Shown: positions 20,696-30,110, counted from the first letter of the stretch. The stretch: DNA of 64,000 bases from Streptococcus halotolerans (GCF_001598035.1 NZ_CP014835.1:1272501-1336500), one strand, 5' to 3'. The notes: generated by a model from the sequence alone, not told the origin. Numbers and translations: made by a program.

Positions 20696-22105
20696 TTATC
20701 CGACAGAACCTTCCATTTCATAAGAAATCAAACGATTTAGCTCAACAGCATACTCCATTGGAAGTTCTTTGGTAAAGGGTTCAACGAAGCCCATGACAAT
20801 CATCTCAGTAGCTTCTGATTCAGATAAGCCACGACTCATGAGGTAGTAGAGTTGCTCTTCTGAAATTTTTGAAACTTTCGCTTCATGCTCCAAGGCTACT
20901 TGAGAATTATGAATTTCATTGAATGGAATGGTATCTGATTTTGAAATATCATCCATCAAAATAGTATCACACTCAATGTGACTCACTGACTTTTTAGATT
21001 TTTTATTAAAGGTAACTTGACCACGGTAGTCCACCTTACCACCACCCTTAGCAATGGATTTTGACACAATGGATGATGAGGTGTGAGGGGCATTGTGGAT
21101 CATTTTAGCACCTGTGTCTTGATGTTGTCCTTTATTGGCAAAGGCGATAGAGAGCATCGTTCCACGCGCACCTTCTCCATCTAGGTAAACAGATGGATAT
21201 TTCATGGTTGTTTTAGCCCCGAGATTGCCATCAATCCACTCAACAGTAGCATTTTTAAGCGCCTTGGCACGCTTGGTCACCAAGTTATAGACATTATCAG
21301 ACCAGTTTTGAATGGTCGTGTATCTCATATAAGCACCTTCAAGCGAGAAGATTTCAACAATAGCGGCATGAAGGCTGTTAGAGGAATAAGTTGGAGCTGT
21401 ACACCCTTCCACATAGTGTATACTGGCACCCTCATCCACAATGATTAAGGTGCGTTCAAATTGACCCGTATTCTCATTGTTGATACGGAAGTAGGTCTGA
21501 AGCGGAATATCACACTTAACTCCCTTGGGAACGTAGATAAAGGTCCCCCCTGACCAAACCGCTGAGTTAAGGGCTGCTAACTTGTTATCTGTTGGCGGCA
21601 CTAACTTAGCAAAGTATTTCTTAAAGAGATCTGGGTAATCTTTTAGAGCTGAGTCCGTATCTGTAAAAATAATACCCAGTTTTTCAAACTCTTCTTTCAT
21701 GTTATGGTAAACAACTTCTGATTCATACTGGGCTGATGCACCGGCTAGGTAGGCGCGCTCAGCTTCTGGAATCCCGATACGTTCAAAAGTCTCTTTAATT
21801 TTTTCAGGAACATCATCCCACGAACGCGCTGGCTTATCAGAAGGTTTTTGATAATAAATAATATCATCAAAATTAATATCTGATAAATCAGGTCCCCATT
21901 CCTGCATGGGCATTTTATTAAAGGTTTCCAGTGATTTGAGGCGGAATTCTAACATCCATTCTGGCTCACCTTTAGCAGCAGATAGTTCTCTAACTACCGC
22001 TTCGCTTAGCCCCTTTCCTGTTGACATAATCGGTTCAACATCATCATGAAAACCAAACTTGTACTCACCCAAATCAATGGGTTTTGGTTCTACTTTTTCA
22101 GACAT
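20696..22105 (-). CDS. sufB: Fe-S cluster assembly scaffold protein SufB
   Basis: 469 residues, the usual SufB length. N-terminal SufBD_N region and C-terminal SufBD beta-helix core with family marks such as [18 protein letters not shown] and [14 protein letters not shown]. With SufC and SufD it forms the SufBCD scaffold complex in the cytoplasm, building Fe-S clusters from sulfur delivered by SufS/SufU. RBS AAAGGACA. It is the last suf gene, separated from sufU by about 250 bp instead of being tightly linked. Confidence 0.96.
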   Translation of the reverse strand: MSEKVEPKPIDLGEYKFGFHDDVEPIMSTGKGLSEAVVRELSAAKGEPEWMLEFRLKSLETFNKMPMQEWGPDLSDINFDDIIYYQKPSDKPARSWDDVPEKIKETFERIGIPEAERAYLAGASAQYESEVVYHNMKEEFEKLGIIFTDTDSALKDYPDLFKKYFAKLVPPTDNKLAALNSAVWSGGTFIYVPKGVKCDIPLQTYFRINNENTGQFERTLIIVDEGASIHYVEGCTAPTYSSNSLHAAIVEIFSLEGAYMRYTTIQNWSDNVYNLVTKRAKALKNATVEWIDGNLGAKTTMKYPSVYLDGEGARGTMLSIAFANKGQHQDTGAKMIHNAPHTSSSIVSKSIAKGGGKVDYRGQVTFNKKSKKSVSHIECDTILMDDISKSDTIPFNEIHNSQVALEHEAKVSKISEEQLYYLMSRGLSESEATEMIVMGFVEPFTKELPMEYAVELNRLISYEMEGSVG

Positions 22106-22278
22106 GAATTGTCCTTTCTATTCTTGATATAAACGGTTTCTAGTCGCAACTCTAAATGAGAATGCTCTCTATTCGCTTCTACAATTGTCGACAAAATAAT
22201 GTCATGGCACATTTTATAGTGCGCTGCATCTCATTAGTCTCATCTTATATCTTTATCGACTACAAAACTAGCTCGTTA

Positions 22279-22305
22279 AAAAACACAAGTTCTTATAGAA
22301 ACTTG
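22279..22305 (-). terminator. possible weak terminator between sufU and sufB
   Basis: On the minus strand CAAGTT (22305-22300) pairs with AACTTG (22291-22286), plus a wobble pair, followed by TGTTTTTT. The stem is A/T-rich and short, so it may only attenuate. If active it would lower sufB relative to sufCDSU, or sufB would need its own promoter in 22106-22278, where I see no good one. Confidence 0.35.
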
Positions 22306-22357
22306 CTAGTAGATTGACCAACTCGCCCCAAACGGTAGGTAGTCCTGATTGCTTAGA

Positions 22358-22798
22358 CTACGAGGTCATCTCACTGCGATCGATGGCCTTTTTAAGAGCA
22401 TTCCAAGCTAAGGTGGCACACTTGACTCTCTGCGGGAATTTAGACACCCCCGCCATAAAAGCGGCATCTCCGAGAGCTGCTTGTTTGGAATCCTCTTTTC
22501 CTTGAACCATTTCTGAAAAAAGATCAGCTAAAACCAGAACCTCTTCCTTGGTCTTGCCCACAACAGCATCCGTCATCATACTGGCTGAGGCGGTTGAAAT
22601 GGCACAACCATGACCGGAAAAAGCTATATCATCAATTTTATCATCTTTCATAGCAAGGGTTAAGGAAATCACGTCCCCACAGGTTGGATTGTTTAGCTGA
22701 ATGGCTTCCAAACCTTCTAGTTGCCCAAAATGATGTGGGTTTTTAGAATGCTCCGTAACCAAAGTCATGTAAAGATGATTTAAACTAGAGAGTGCCAT
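22358..22798 (-). CDS. sufU: sulfur-relay / Fe-S assembly protein SufU
   Basis: 146 residues, IscU-like fold. The three zinc-binding cysteines of SufU are present: C40 (NPTCGD, with D42), C65 (GHGCAIS) and C127 (VKCATLAW). SufU takes the persulfide from SufS by a zinc-dependent ligand swap and passes the sulfur on for SufBCD. It overlaps the end of sufS by 14 bp, so the pair is translationally coupled. Confidence 0.95.
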   Translation of the reverse strand: MALSSLNHLYMTLVTEHSKNPHHFGQLEGLEAIQLNNPTCGDVISLTLAMKDDKIDDIAFSGHGCAISTASASMMTDAVVGKTKEEVLVLADLFSEMVQGKEDSKQAALGDAAFMAGVSKFPQRVKCATLAWNALKKAIDRSEMTS

Positions 22799-24005
22799 TA
22801 AAAAACTCCTTGGTCTTTATGATAGCGTCAATGAAGCGATCGCAGTCTTGGTAAGTGTTATAGGCATAAAAGCTAGCCCTAAGCGCAGACAAAATCCCCA
22901 GATAATGAAGTAGGGGTTGAGCGCAATGATGCCCTGCACGAACAGCAACGCCTTCATAATCCAGGGCAGTTGCAACATCATGTGGGTGAAGGCCTTCTAT
23001 ATTAAATGAGATAATCCCGATATGATTATTAGGATCTTTTGAACCGTAGACAACAACTCCCTCGATCTTTTGAAGTTTAAGCAGAGTATAGGCTACTAAA
23101 GCTTGAACATGGGTATGGATAGCTGCCATCCCCAAATCATTAAGGTAATCAATAGCTGATCCCAAACCGATAGCTCCGGCTATATGAGGCGTTCCCGCTT
23201 CAAACTTCCAGGGGTGGTCTTTCCAACTTGACTCTTGTTCATACACGAAATCAATCATTTCACCACCAAATTCAATTGGCTCCATCGTTTTTAAAATCTC
23301 TTCTTTGCCATATAGTACACCAAGACCCGTTGGTCCCATCATCTTGTGGCCAGAAAAAGCATAAAAATCGCAGTTTAATTCATGAACATTGACTGGTAAA
23401 TGGGGAACTGCTTGGGCTCCGTCTACCACCATGTAAGCCCCAACTTGATGCGCCATTTGTGTTAACTCTTTGATGGGATTCAAGCAGCCTAAGACGTTAG
23501 AAACATGAGTTAAACTGACAAACTTCGTTTTTGAAGAGAGTTTGCTCCGATAATCTTCTAAATCTAAACGACCATCTTTAAGGTAAACATAGACGAGTTC
23601 TGCTCCAGTTGCACGACAAGCTTCTTGCCAAGGAACCAGATTAGCATGATGTTCCATAATGGAAATAAGAACCTGATCTCCTGGCTGTAACATATTACGA
23701 GCAAAGCGAGCAACCCAATTAAGGCCAGTAGTCGTCCCTCTGGTAAACACAATCTCACGTGATGAACTAGCATGAATGAAGTCAGCCACCTTCTGACGAC
23801 TGGCTTCGTATTGTTGAGTGGCTCTCTCAGCCAAAGTATGAACACCACGGTGGACGTTCGCGTTTTCTTCATGATAGTAGGCCATAAGGGTATCCAGAAC
23901 CTGCTGCGGTTTTTGGCTGGTTGCGGCATTATCCAAATAAACAAGAGGTTCGTCATTGACCTTTTGATTTAATATGGGAAAATCTGATCTTATACTTTCA
24001 AACAT
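22785..24005 (-). CDS. sufS: cysteine desulfurase SufS
   Basis: 406 residues from the chosen start. Group II (SufS-type) fold-type I PLP enzyme: PLP lysine K221 in SGHKMMGPTG and catalytic cysteine C361 in RAGHHCAQPL. Converts cysteine to alanine and an enzyme persulfide. I start at 24005 (MFESIRSDFPIL), where homologues begin; an in-frame ATG at 24026 has no better ribosome site. Unlike the usual tight sufD-sufS junction, about 500 bp of decayed DNA lie upstream. Confidence 0.95.
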   Translation of the reverse strand: MFESIRSDFPILNQKVNDEPLVYLDNAATSQKPQQVLDTLMAYYHEENANVHRGVHTLAERATQQYEASRQKVADFIHASSSREIVFTRGTTTGLNWVARFARNMLQPGDQVLISIMEHHANLVPWQEACRATGAELVYVYLKDGRLDLEDYRSKLSSKTKFVSLTHVSNVLGCLNPIKELTQMAHQVGAYMVVDGAQAVPHLPVNVHELNCDFYAFSGHKMMGPTGLGVLYGKEEILKTMEPIEFGGEMIDFVYEQESSWKDHPWKFEAGTPHIAGAIGLGSAIDYLNDLGMAAIHTHVQALVAYTLLKLQKIEGVVVYGSKDPNNHIGIISFNIEGLHPHDVATALDYEGVAVRAGHHCAQPLLHYLGILSALRASFYAYNTYQDCDRFIDAIIKTKEFFNGTL

Positions 24006-24038
24006 TGTTTTTCTCAATAACTTCATTATCTTTGTAAA

Positions 24039-24380
24039 TTAGAACATCTTATCAGGAAAGTGGTCTTCTAGGTGTTTATAGATGCCAAGTTCATCAGAAG
24101 GCATGATTCTAGCCGTCGTCACAGTCACCTCTATGAAACGCTAGGCTACCGTCGTCTGTCCAGGCTAGCCATCATGATTCCATAGCTGTCCAAACCAGAA
24201 AGGTCACTCCTTAAATGATTCCTTGTAACGAAATAACATCTATTTCTCACTCTCTGTCAATATCTTCAATCTTAACAAGGTGGCTAATCACCAGTTGTTC
24301 AATCTTCCTGAATCATGCGATAGCCTGTTTTAGAGATGACTGTCACTGTCGTCTTAGCTCAAATATCTTGACCTTCTTCT
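24039..24380 (-). pseudogene. decayed coding remnant between sufD and sufS
   Basis: On the minus strand there are several in-frame protein-like pieces interrupted by stops and frame changes: AKTTVTVISKTGYRMIQE, then IEQLVISHLVKIEDIDRE, and lastly a 33-codon stretch (24140-24039) containing EVTVTTARIMPSDELGIYKH and ending DHFPDKMF before a stop. I cannot name the family. The whole 24006-24509 gap carries no intact gene. Confidence 0.45.
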
Positions 24381-24509
24381 TGCACTAGTTCTCAGCGTTC
24401 CAATGGGGGAAAAATTGTGAAAAGTCACTTAGGTATCTAGGATAGATGACTCTTTATCCTTAACACGAAACCTTTTAAGACTCACAATTAAGCTACCTTA
24501 TGGCTATTT

Positions 24510-25772
24510 TTAGCGCTTATCTAACTTACTATCAAGGACCTTTATCAATTCTTGACGAACTTCTGGACTTGGAATTTCTGTGATAACAGCGCCCAAAAAA
24601 CCTCGAATGACCAAACGTTCTGCCGTTTGCTGATCAATGCCGCGGCTCATGAGGTAGTACATATCTTCTGGATCAACTTGCCCAATAGAAGCAGCATGTC
24701 CTGCTGTAACCTCGTTCTCGTCAATCAAAAGAATCGGATTGGCGTCTGACCGGGCCTTGTCTGATAACATCAAGACACGGCTTTCTTGCTGGGCATCTGC
24801 TCCTTTCGCTCCCTTAACAATATGACCAATACCATTGAAAGTTAGCGTTCCACGTTCTAAAATGACTCCATGTTGTAGAATGTGACCGACAGAATTATGA
24901 CCATAGTTGGTCACACGGGTATCAATTCCTTGGATTTGGTGACCTGACGATGCCGCAACAACTTTAAGATTGGCATGACTGCCACTTCCAACGAGGTCTG
25001 AATCAAAATCACCAATAACGTGTCCTTCATTCATCACACCCATCGCCCAATCGACAGAGCTATCATGACCATGTCTCGCCCGACGACTGATATAAGCCGT
25101 GACATTCTCCCCTAGTCTATCGATAGCTGAATAAGAAACCTGACTACCACTACCTGCAATTATTTCAACAGAAATATTAGCGCTAGTTTTTTCGGTTTGA
25201 TTGCCAATGCTTTCGAAACGTTCGATATAGCTGAATTTACTATTCTTACCAGCGATGATTAGCACGTGCTTATTAAACGGAATAGGGCTATCGCTGTCTT
25301 GCAGGTAAATACCTTCAAGAGGAAGCTCGATTTCCACATTGTCTGGAACATATAGCACAGAAGCACTATTAAAGTAAGCATAGTTGTAAGCCGCTAGTTT
25401 GTCTTCATCGTAAGCTAGGGCAGCCCCAAAGTTCTCCTCAACAATATCTGGGATTTCTTCCAAAGCAGATACCAAATCAGTAAAAACGACCCCTTTTTGA
25501 ATGAGTTCTGGTGGTAATTGTTCTAGGAGAGTTTGCGTGCCTAGCTGAATGAGCTTAGGATTGTCACCCAAGGCTGTGAAGTCAGGAACATTAGCTGAAA
25601 AGTCATTGTCACCAATCGTGCCATCTCCCAGATTCCATCGATGAAATCGAACACGCTCAATGGTTGGCAAGGGTAAGTCTTCTAATTTAGCAAAAGCAGC
25701 TAGGCGACGCTCTTGCAACCAGATGGGTTCAGCTTTGGTTTGTGAAAAAGCCAAAATCATTTCTTTTGTCAT
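24510..25772 (-). CDS. sufD: Fe-S cluster assembly protein SufD
   Basis: 420 residues, SufBD family. C-terminal beta-helix core with HNSVGHILQHGVI, FNGIGHIVKGAKGADAQQ and the C-terminal AGHAASIGQVDPEDMYYLMSRG block shared with SufB. SufD pairs with SufB on top of the SufC ATPase dimer. Its ATG follows the stop of the acetyltransferase gene directly, with AAGGA upstream. Confidence 0.95.
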   Translation of the reverse strand: MTKEMILAFSQTKAEPIWLQERRLAAFAKLEDLPLPTIERVRFHRWNLGDGTIGDNDFSANVPDFTALGDNPKLIQLGTQTLLEQLPPELIQKGVVFTDLVSALEEIPDIVEENFGAALAYDEDKLAAYNYAYFNSASVLYVPDNVEIELPLEGIYLQDSDSPIPFNKHVLIIAGKNSKFSYIERFESIGNQTEKTSANISVEIIAGSGSQVSYSAIDRLGENVTAYISRRARHGHDSSVDWAMGVMNEGHVIGDFDSDLVGSGSHANLKVVAASSGHQIQGIDTRVTNYGHNSVGHILQHGVILERGTLTFNGIGHIVKGAKGADAQQESRVLMLSDKARSDANPILLIDENEVTAGHAASIGQVDPEDMYYLMSRGIDQQTAERLVIRGFLGAVITEIPSPEVRQELIKVLDSKLDKR

Positions 25773-26291
25773 TTATTCTTTATCCTTCTTATCTCCTAAA
25801 AAATCCGCAAGAATGATTTCATAGTAGTCTGTCTTTGACGTCTCACCTGTTGGAACAAACCCTTGCTTCGTCCAGAAATGAACAGCAACTTCATTCGTTG
25901 CCACATACCCTAGTCGAACTCTATCAAAGTTTTTCATTAATTGAAATAACGCTTCTGTCATCAAACGACTAGCAATTCCCCTACTTTGATACTCCCTATC
26001 CAGCATGAACAATCCGATAAACGCCGTGTGCAAATCTGGATAGCCTTCTACCAAATCCAAGACAGCAATCAGCTTTGCATTATCAAAATACCCAAGAAAA
26101 TACTTATTTTCGGGTTTGATATTGGGAGGAAGCTTGGTCATATCCCTCCGAACTGATGCCAGCGTCGGTTCTGGTGGGCAATGTTTAAAAAAGTAAGGAT
26201 TGGTATTATACAACTGCAAAACATCTTGACTATCTGATTCTGTCAAGAGACGAACCTCATAGTTTTTTGACAAACTTTGAAAATCGATCAT
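25773..26291 (-). CDS. GNAT-family N-acetyltransferase inside the suf operon
   Basis: 172 residues from MIDFQSLSK; acetyl-CoA-binding GNAT fold with motif A QSRGIASRLMTEAL (consensus R/QxxGxG/A) and motif B FWTKQGFVPTGE. Substrate unknown. It is wedged between sufC and sufD, 7 bp after sufC and touching sufD, so it must be cotranscribed with them. The start is uncertain: in-frame ATGs at 26318 and 26327 would overlap the sufC end. I prefer 26291 because the fold begins shortly after it. Role in Fe-S biogenesis is unproven. Confidence 0.85.
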   Translation of the reverse strand: MIDFQSLSKNYEVRLLTESDSQDVLQLYNTNPYFFKHCPPEPTLASVRRDMTKLPPNIKPENKYFLGYFDNAKLIAVLDLVEGYPDLHTAFIGLFMLDREYQSRGIASRLMTEALFQLMKNFDRVRLGYVATNEVAVHFWTKQGFVPTGETSKTDYYEIILADFLGDKKDKE

Positions 26292-26298
26292 GCTATGC

Positions 26299-27075
26299 TT
26301 ATCCGTCAATGTCTTCATGATAATCAATCCCCAGTTCTTCTGCTACTTTAACATAACCTTCTTTTTCCAAGCGTTCTGCTAATTCAGGACCGCCTGAAAG
26401 AACCACACGACCTTCCATCATCACGTGAACCACATCTGGTGTGATGTAGTTAAGCAGGCGTTGGTAATGGGTAATAATCATCGCACCAAAGCCTTCACCG
26501 CGCATTTCATTAACTCCTTTGGACACCACTTTTAGAGCATCAATATCAAGACCTGAGTCAATTTCATCAAGAAGGGCAAACTTAGGCTCAAGCATCAAAA
26601 GTTGCAAAATTTCATTACGTTTTTTCTCACCGCCTGAGAAACCTTCGTTAAGGTAACGTTCTGCCATTTCCTCCTTCATTCCTAGGAGCTCCATCTTTTG
26701 GTCCAATTTAGTGATGAAATCTCGGACAGAAATTTTATCGGCATCTTCTTTACCAGCATTCATGGCAGCACGTATAAATTCAGCATTGGTAATACCTGGT
26801 ATCTCAGAAGGGTACTGCATAGCCAAGAAAAGACCTAGTTGAGCACGCTCATCCACTTCAAGTTCCAAGATATTTTGACCATCAAAAAGAATTTCACCCT
26901 TCGTTACTTCGTAACTTGGATTTCCCATGATGGCTGCTGAGAGCGTTGATTTCCCAGTTCCATTTGGGCCCATAATGGCTGCGATTTCACCTGTTCTCAA
27001 GGTCAAGTTGAGGCCTTTTAAGATTTCTTTATCTTCGATAGAGACATGAAGATTTTTAATTTCAAGTACAGACAT
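26299..27075 (-). CDS. sufC: Fe-S cluster assembly ATPase SufC
   Basis: 258 residues, a soluble ABC-type ATPase. Walker A GPNGTGKS (36-43), signature FSGGEKKR (145-152), Walker B FALLDE (165-170). The GGEKKR signature variant is characteristic of SufC. ATP binding drives rearrangement of SufBCD during cluster assembly. RBS AAAAGGAG stands before the ATG. First gene of the suf unit; its upstream region is the end of a MITE-like repeat. Confidence 0.96.
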   Translation of the reverse strand: MSVLEIKNLHVSIEDKEILKGLNLTLRTGEIAAIMGPNGTGKSTLSAAIMGNPSYEVTKGEILFDGQNILELEVDERAQLGLFLAMQYPSEIPGITNAEFIRAAMNAGKEDADKISVRDFITKLDQKMELLGMKEEMAERYLNEGFSGGEKKRNEILQLLMLEPKFALLDEIDSGLDIDALKVVSKGVNEMRGEGFGAMIITHYQRLLNYITPDVVHVMMEGRVVLSGGPELAERLEKEGYVKVAEELGIDYHEDIDG

Positions 27076-27097
27076 AATTACTCCTTTTTGGGCTTTT

Positions 27098-27201
27098 ATA
27101 CGCTTCGAAAATCAAATTCAGACGGTATTGACTTGAATTGATGACCTTTCGACTTACCTGCATCCTTGCCACCAAGTCTGGTTGTGATTTCCATTGCGTA
27201 T
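27098..27201. repeat. MITE-like repeat, copy 2
   Basis: 104 bp, from ATACGCTTCGAAAATCAAA to GATTTCCATTGCGTAT: imperfect terminal inverted repeats, same family as 20444-20546. It lies directly upstream of sufC. The minus-strand box TATAAA (27095-27100), which overlaps its left terminus, is the best -10 candidate for the suf operon. Confidence 0.75.
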
Positions 27202-27256
27202 GATGACTTCAACGATGAAGCCATTGCCAACTTTTCCAATTCATTTTATTGTAACA

Positions 27257-27281
27257 AAAAAAGCCAACAAAGGGCTTTTTT
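27257..27281 (-). terminator. Rho-independent terminator of mecA-tagO
   Basis: AAAAAAGCC pairs with GGCTTTTTT around AACAAAG; on the minus strand it follows the tagO stop by a few bases and ends in T7. Confidence 0.88.
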
Positions 27282-27287
27282 CGAGAT

Positions 27288-28448
27288 TTATTTTTTCTTC
27301 TTATCTTGCCATTTTTGCAAATTGGTTTGTCGATAATCACTATTACCAATGAATTTAAGCACATTAAACAAGGGTGTTCGATGTTCTCCCCAAATTTCCA
27401 GACTTTCTATGAGAACTTCTAAGGCAAACAGTAGACCGGCTATCAGTAAAATACCACCTAATCTCGTTGAGATATTCAACAAAAGTGCGATCAAAGAGAA
27501 AATGATGGCAATACCATAGACAACAAGGACTGCACCGCGATGGGTAAAGCCCATAGCTAAAAGACGATGATGCAAGTGCATCTTGTCAGCTTCGGAAATC
27601 TTGCGCCCAGATAACTTACGGCGTACAATGGCAACTGCTGTATCAACAATGGGTACTCCCAGAATAATAACGGGCGTCACAACCGCGACTGCTGTCGAAT
27701 TTTTCAACCCTTGCAAAGACAGAACACCCATCATAAAACCGATAAACAGAGCTCCAGTATCTCCTCCGTAAATAATGGCGGGGTGATAATTATAGGGGAA
27801 AAACCCTAAAATCGATGCCATGAGAAGAAAGATTGTGATGGTCAAAAACAAATCAACTTGCGGTAGAAAGAAATAGGAAACAATCCCCATCGTCCCTAAT
27901 GAAATCATCGAGACACCAGCTACCAAACCATCTAAACCATCGATTAAATTGATAGCATTGGTAATCGATACAATCCATATGATAGTCAACAAACAAGTCA
28001 GAATTGGTCCAAATTCAATCATGGGCCCACCAAAAGGTATCTTGAAACTGTCAAAGCGAAAGTCAGTATAAGCCCAGACAATAACCGCCCCCAGCACAAT
28101 ACCAATCATTTTCTTTTTAGCTGAAATTTCAAAAATATCATCCAGATAACCCGTTGCTGTGACAATAGCTGCCCCTACAAGAACAGGCAGGATATAGTCA
28201 AAATAAGGAATATCTGATTTAACATAGGCTGTCATCTTAGGGTAAATAAACAGAGCTACCGTTAAAAATGCTAAAAAAACAGCTAAGCCCCCTGCACTAG
28301 GCATGGGTACTTTATTAATACGACGAGCATTGGGTTGATCAACAGCCCCTACTCGAAGCGACAAAAAACGAACCAACGGTGTCAAGGTAAGCGATAAGAG
28401 AAAAGTTCCAATCAAGGCCAAGACAAAGGATAGCTCAAATGGTAACAT
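27288..28448 (-). CDS. tagO: undecaprenyl-phosphate GlcNAc-1-phosphate transferase (TagO/GacO/RgpG type)
   Basis: 386 residues, about ten membrane helices, MraY/WecA family. Catalytic aspartates D103-D104 (GYLDD), the NAINLIDGLDGLVAG motif (164-178) and the C-terminal HLHHRLL loop are intact. It adds GlcNAc-1-P to the lipid carrier at the inner membrane face, the first step for wall teichoic-acid-like or rhamnose group polysaccharides; in streptococci this gene starts the group carbohydrate. It abuts mecA (stop at 28449), as I recall for other streptococci. Confidence 0.93.
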   Translation of the reverse strand: MLPFELSFVLALIGTFLLSLTLTPLVRFLSLRVGAVDQPNARRINKVPMPSAGGLAVFLAFLTVALFIYPKMTAYVKSDIPYFDYILPVLVGAAIVTATGYLDDIFEISAKKKMIGIVLGAVIVWAYTDFRFDSFKIPFGGPMIEFGPILTCLLTIIWIVSITNAINLIDGLDGLVAGVSMISLGTMGIVSYFFLPQVDLFLTITIFLLMASILGFFPYNYHPAIIYGGDTGALFIGFMMGVLSLQGLKNSTAVAVVTPVIILGVPIVDTAVAIVRRKLSGRKISEADKMHLHHRLLAMGFTHRGAVLVVYGIAIIFSLIALLLNISTRLGGILLIAGLLFALEVLIESLEIWGEHRTPLFNVLKFIGNSDYRQTNLQKWQDKKKK

Positions 28449-29213
28449 TTAGTGCACCTTTATACCCTCTAGTTCCGCTACAGCATAACCATCAATCAAA
28501 CGGATACCATGTTCTTGAAGATATGCTCTCGTTTTTTGAGCGTTTTGGCTATGTTCTAACAGTCGAGCATGGACAAGATTAGCGTAATAAGCTGGCTTAT
28601 TTTCTAAACCGACTAGGATAGTCATATAGTATTGTCCAGCTAATTTATACAATTCTGACGCTTCAATCTCGAAATCGATAGCTTTGGAAAAAATAACCGC
28701 TTCTTTCAGTGATGGAAAACTGAGGACATAGTGCGTGTAAGATTGATTTTCAGTATCATCCTCATCTTCAGCCTCTGCTACTGTCGCCTCGGGCTCAGAA
28801 GACATTTCTGACATCGCTGATTCTACTATGTCTTCCATTCGTTTTAATTTCTCATGAGCTTCCGTATCCCCTTTTTCCAACATTGATTTTTCTAATGTTT
28901 TAAAGAATTCATCTGGAGACATCTGAGACACATCGCCAAAATTAGCTAGGTCTTCTAAATTAAGATCTTTATCAATTTCTGATTTTGTCACAAAGACGTC
29001 CAAGCGATCCTTCTTAGGGGTCACGCGAAAGCTTAGCATACCACTATTTTTGAAGTTATCTGGTAGATCTAGTTCATCCATAACAGTATAGAAAAATTCT
29101 TCTGTTTTTTCTTGAGGAATAAGAAAATCTTTTAACTCCATTCCTCTTTCTTCTAAATCTTCCATACTAATCGTAATTTTTAGCGTCGTTTCGCTAATTT
29201 GTTTCATTTCCAT
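28449..29213 (-). CDS. mecA: adaptor protein MecA
   Basis: 254 residues. N-terminal substrate-binding domain ([16 protein letters not shown]...), an acidic linker around residues 140-160 ([14 protein letters not shown]) and the C-terminal ClpC-binding domain ([18 protein letters not shown]). MecA brings substrates, such as the competence factor ComX in streptococci, to the ClpCP protease. GAGGTG precedes the ATG. Its own consensus promoter is at 29246-29274 and it is cotranscribed with tagO. Confidence 0.95.
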   Translation of the reverse strand: MEMKQISETTLKITISMEDLEERGMELKDFLIPQEKTEEFFYTVMDELDLPDNFKNSGMLSFRVTPKKDRLDVFVTKSEIDKDLNLEDLANFGDVSQMSPDEFFKTLEKSMLEKGDTEAHEKLKRMEDIVESAMSEMSSEPEATVAEAEDEDDTENQSYTHYVLSFPSLKEAVIFSKAIDFEIEASELYKLAGQYYMTILVGLENKPAYYANLVHARLLEHSQNAQKTRAYLQEHGIRLIDGYAVAELEGIKVH

Positions 29214-29245
29214 TACATCGGCACCTCATACGCGTATTACTCCCT

Positions 29246-29274
29246 ATTATACTAGAATTATAAAGCATTTTCAA
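29246..29274 (-). promoter_or_regulatory. promoter of mecA-tagO
   Basis: TTGAAA (29269-29274), 17-nt spacer, TATAAT (29246-29251) on the minus strand; about 30 nt to the mecA ATG. A near-consensus housekeeping promoter. Confidence 0.88.
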
Positions 29275-29291
29275 TTTTATACCCATGCTCT

Positions 29292-29816
29292 CTAGAATAA
29301 GGTTAACATCATGCCCCCAAAGATCCCTAAAAGATAACCAGCTAAAACATCTTTAGGATAATGCACACCCCCAAGTACCCGACACACTGCTAAGCCTAAC
29401 GTCAAGATCAACAGGAAAAGGCCCAACCAAGCAAACTGGAAGAGAAAGCACATGCTGATGATACTAGCTGAAAAAACGTGACGACTGGGAAAGGATTCTC
29501 CTTGTCCATCACGGTTCATGATTGGTGTAATAGGCCATGTTTCATAAGGTCTAGGCTGATTAAACATCCGACGAAAGACTGAAATCAGCAGAAAAGAGAC
29601 ACCGGGCACAAGGATCGTCTTCCACAGGTCTTGACGGTTTTCCATATAAAGAAAAATCAAAAGCAAGGGATAGAGCAGATACATCAGTTTGGTCACAAAC
29701 CCATTGTATCCTAAAATCATTGGTTTTAAAAAAGGGTATTTCGCTACTGCTTGTAATATTTTTCCATAAAAGACTTCGTAATCTTTACTGGTATTTAAGG
29801 GTAATAATCTTCTCAT
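29292..29816 (-). CDS. PAP2-family membrane phosphatase (undecaprenyl-pyrophosphatase-like)
   Basis: 174 residues with several membrane helices. PAP2 motifs: C1 region RRMFNQPRP (82-90), C2 PSRH (110-113), C3 RVLGGVHYPKD (R146, H152, D156). In C1 the usual lysine (KX6RP) is an arginine, R82. Probable role: dephosphorylating undecaprenyl pyrophosphate or a related lipid outside the membrane; substrate not provable here. No Shine-Dalgarno is present: TGGTAAAAT (29823-29831) ends 6 nt before the ATG, predicting a leaderless mRNA. Confidence 0.88.
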   Translation of the reverse strand: MRRLLPLNTSKDYEVFYGKILQAVAKYPFLKPMILGYNGFVTKLMYLLYPLLLIFLYMENRQDLWKTILVPGVSFLLISVFRRMFNQPRPYETWPITPIMNRDGQGESFPSRHVFSASIISMCFLFQFAWLGLFLLILTLGLAVCRVLGGVHYPKDVLAGYLLGIFGGMMLTLF

Positions 29817-29822
29817 AAGCCT

Positions 29823-29831
29823 ATTTTACCA
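29823..29831 (-). promoter_or_regulatory. extended -10 box placing transcription start at the PAP2 ATG
   Basis: TGGTAAAAT on the minus strand with 6 nt (AGGCTT) to the ATG at 29816, where transcription would begin. Confidence 0.6.
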
Positions 29832-29888
29832 CAAGAATGTAACCGGTAGAAAAGTTAAAAACACCTGACACACTGCCAAGTGTAATGT

Positions 29889-30110
29889 TTAGAGGTATTG
29901 GTCTACGCCCATTCTCAAAAAGTAATGATAGAGATCCCCATAAAGGCCTTGATAGGGAACATCATGACCATTAAAGTTAACATTTGTCACCTTAAAAAAG
30001 TCAGGAATATCATGCCAACAAGCCTGTTGCGATTGAACAAAACTATTGTAATTATCAAAGCTCACTCGTTGCAGACGATTGACGCTATCAATATAATCAA
30101 TAACAATCAT
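29889..30110 (-). CDS. small conserved protein (DUF4649-like)
   Basis: 73 residues, soluble, starting MIVIDYIDSVNRLQRVSFDNYNSF. It resembles the short streptococcal DUF4649 family, function unknown. TAGGAGTTTGTA precedes the ATG. It starts 9 bp after the DUF2200 gene, so the two form a small operon. Identification is from memory of the family and is moderate. Confidence 0.7.
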   Translation of the reverse strand: MIVIDYIDSVNRLQRVSFDNYNSFVQSQQACWHDIPDFFKVTNVNFNGHDVPYQGLYGDLYHYFLRMGVDQYL

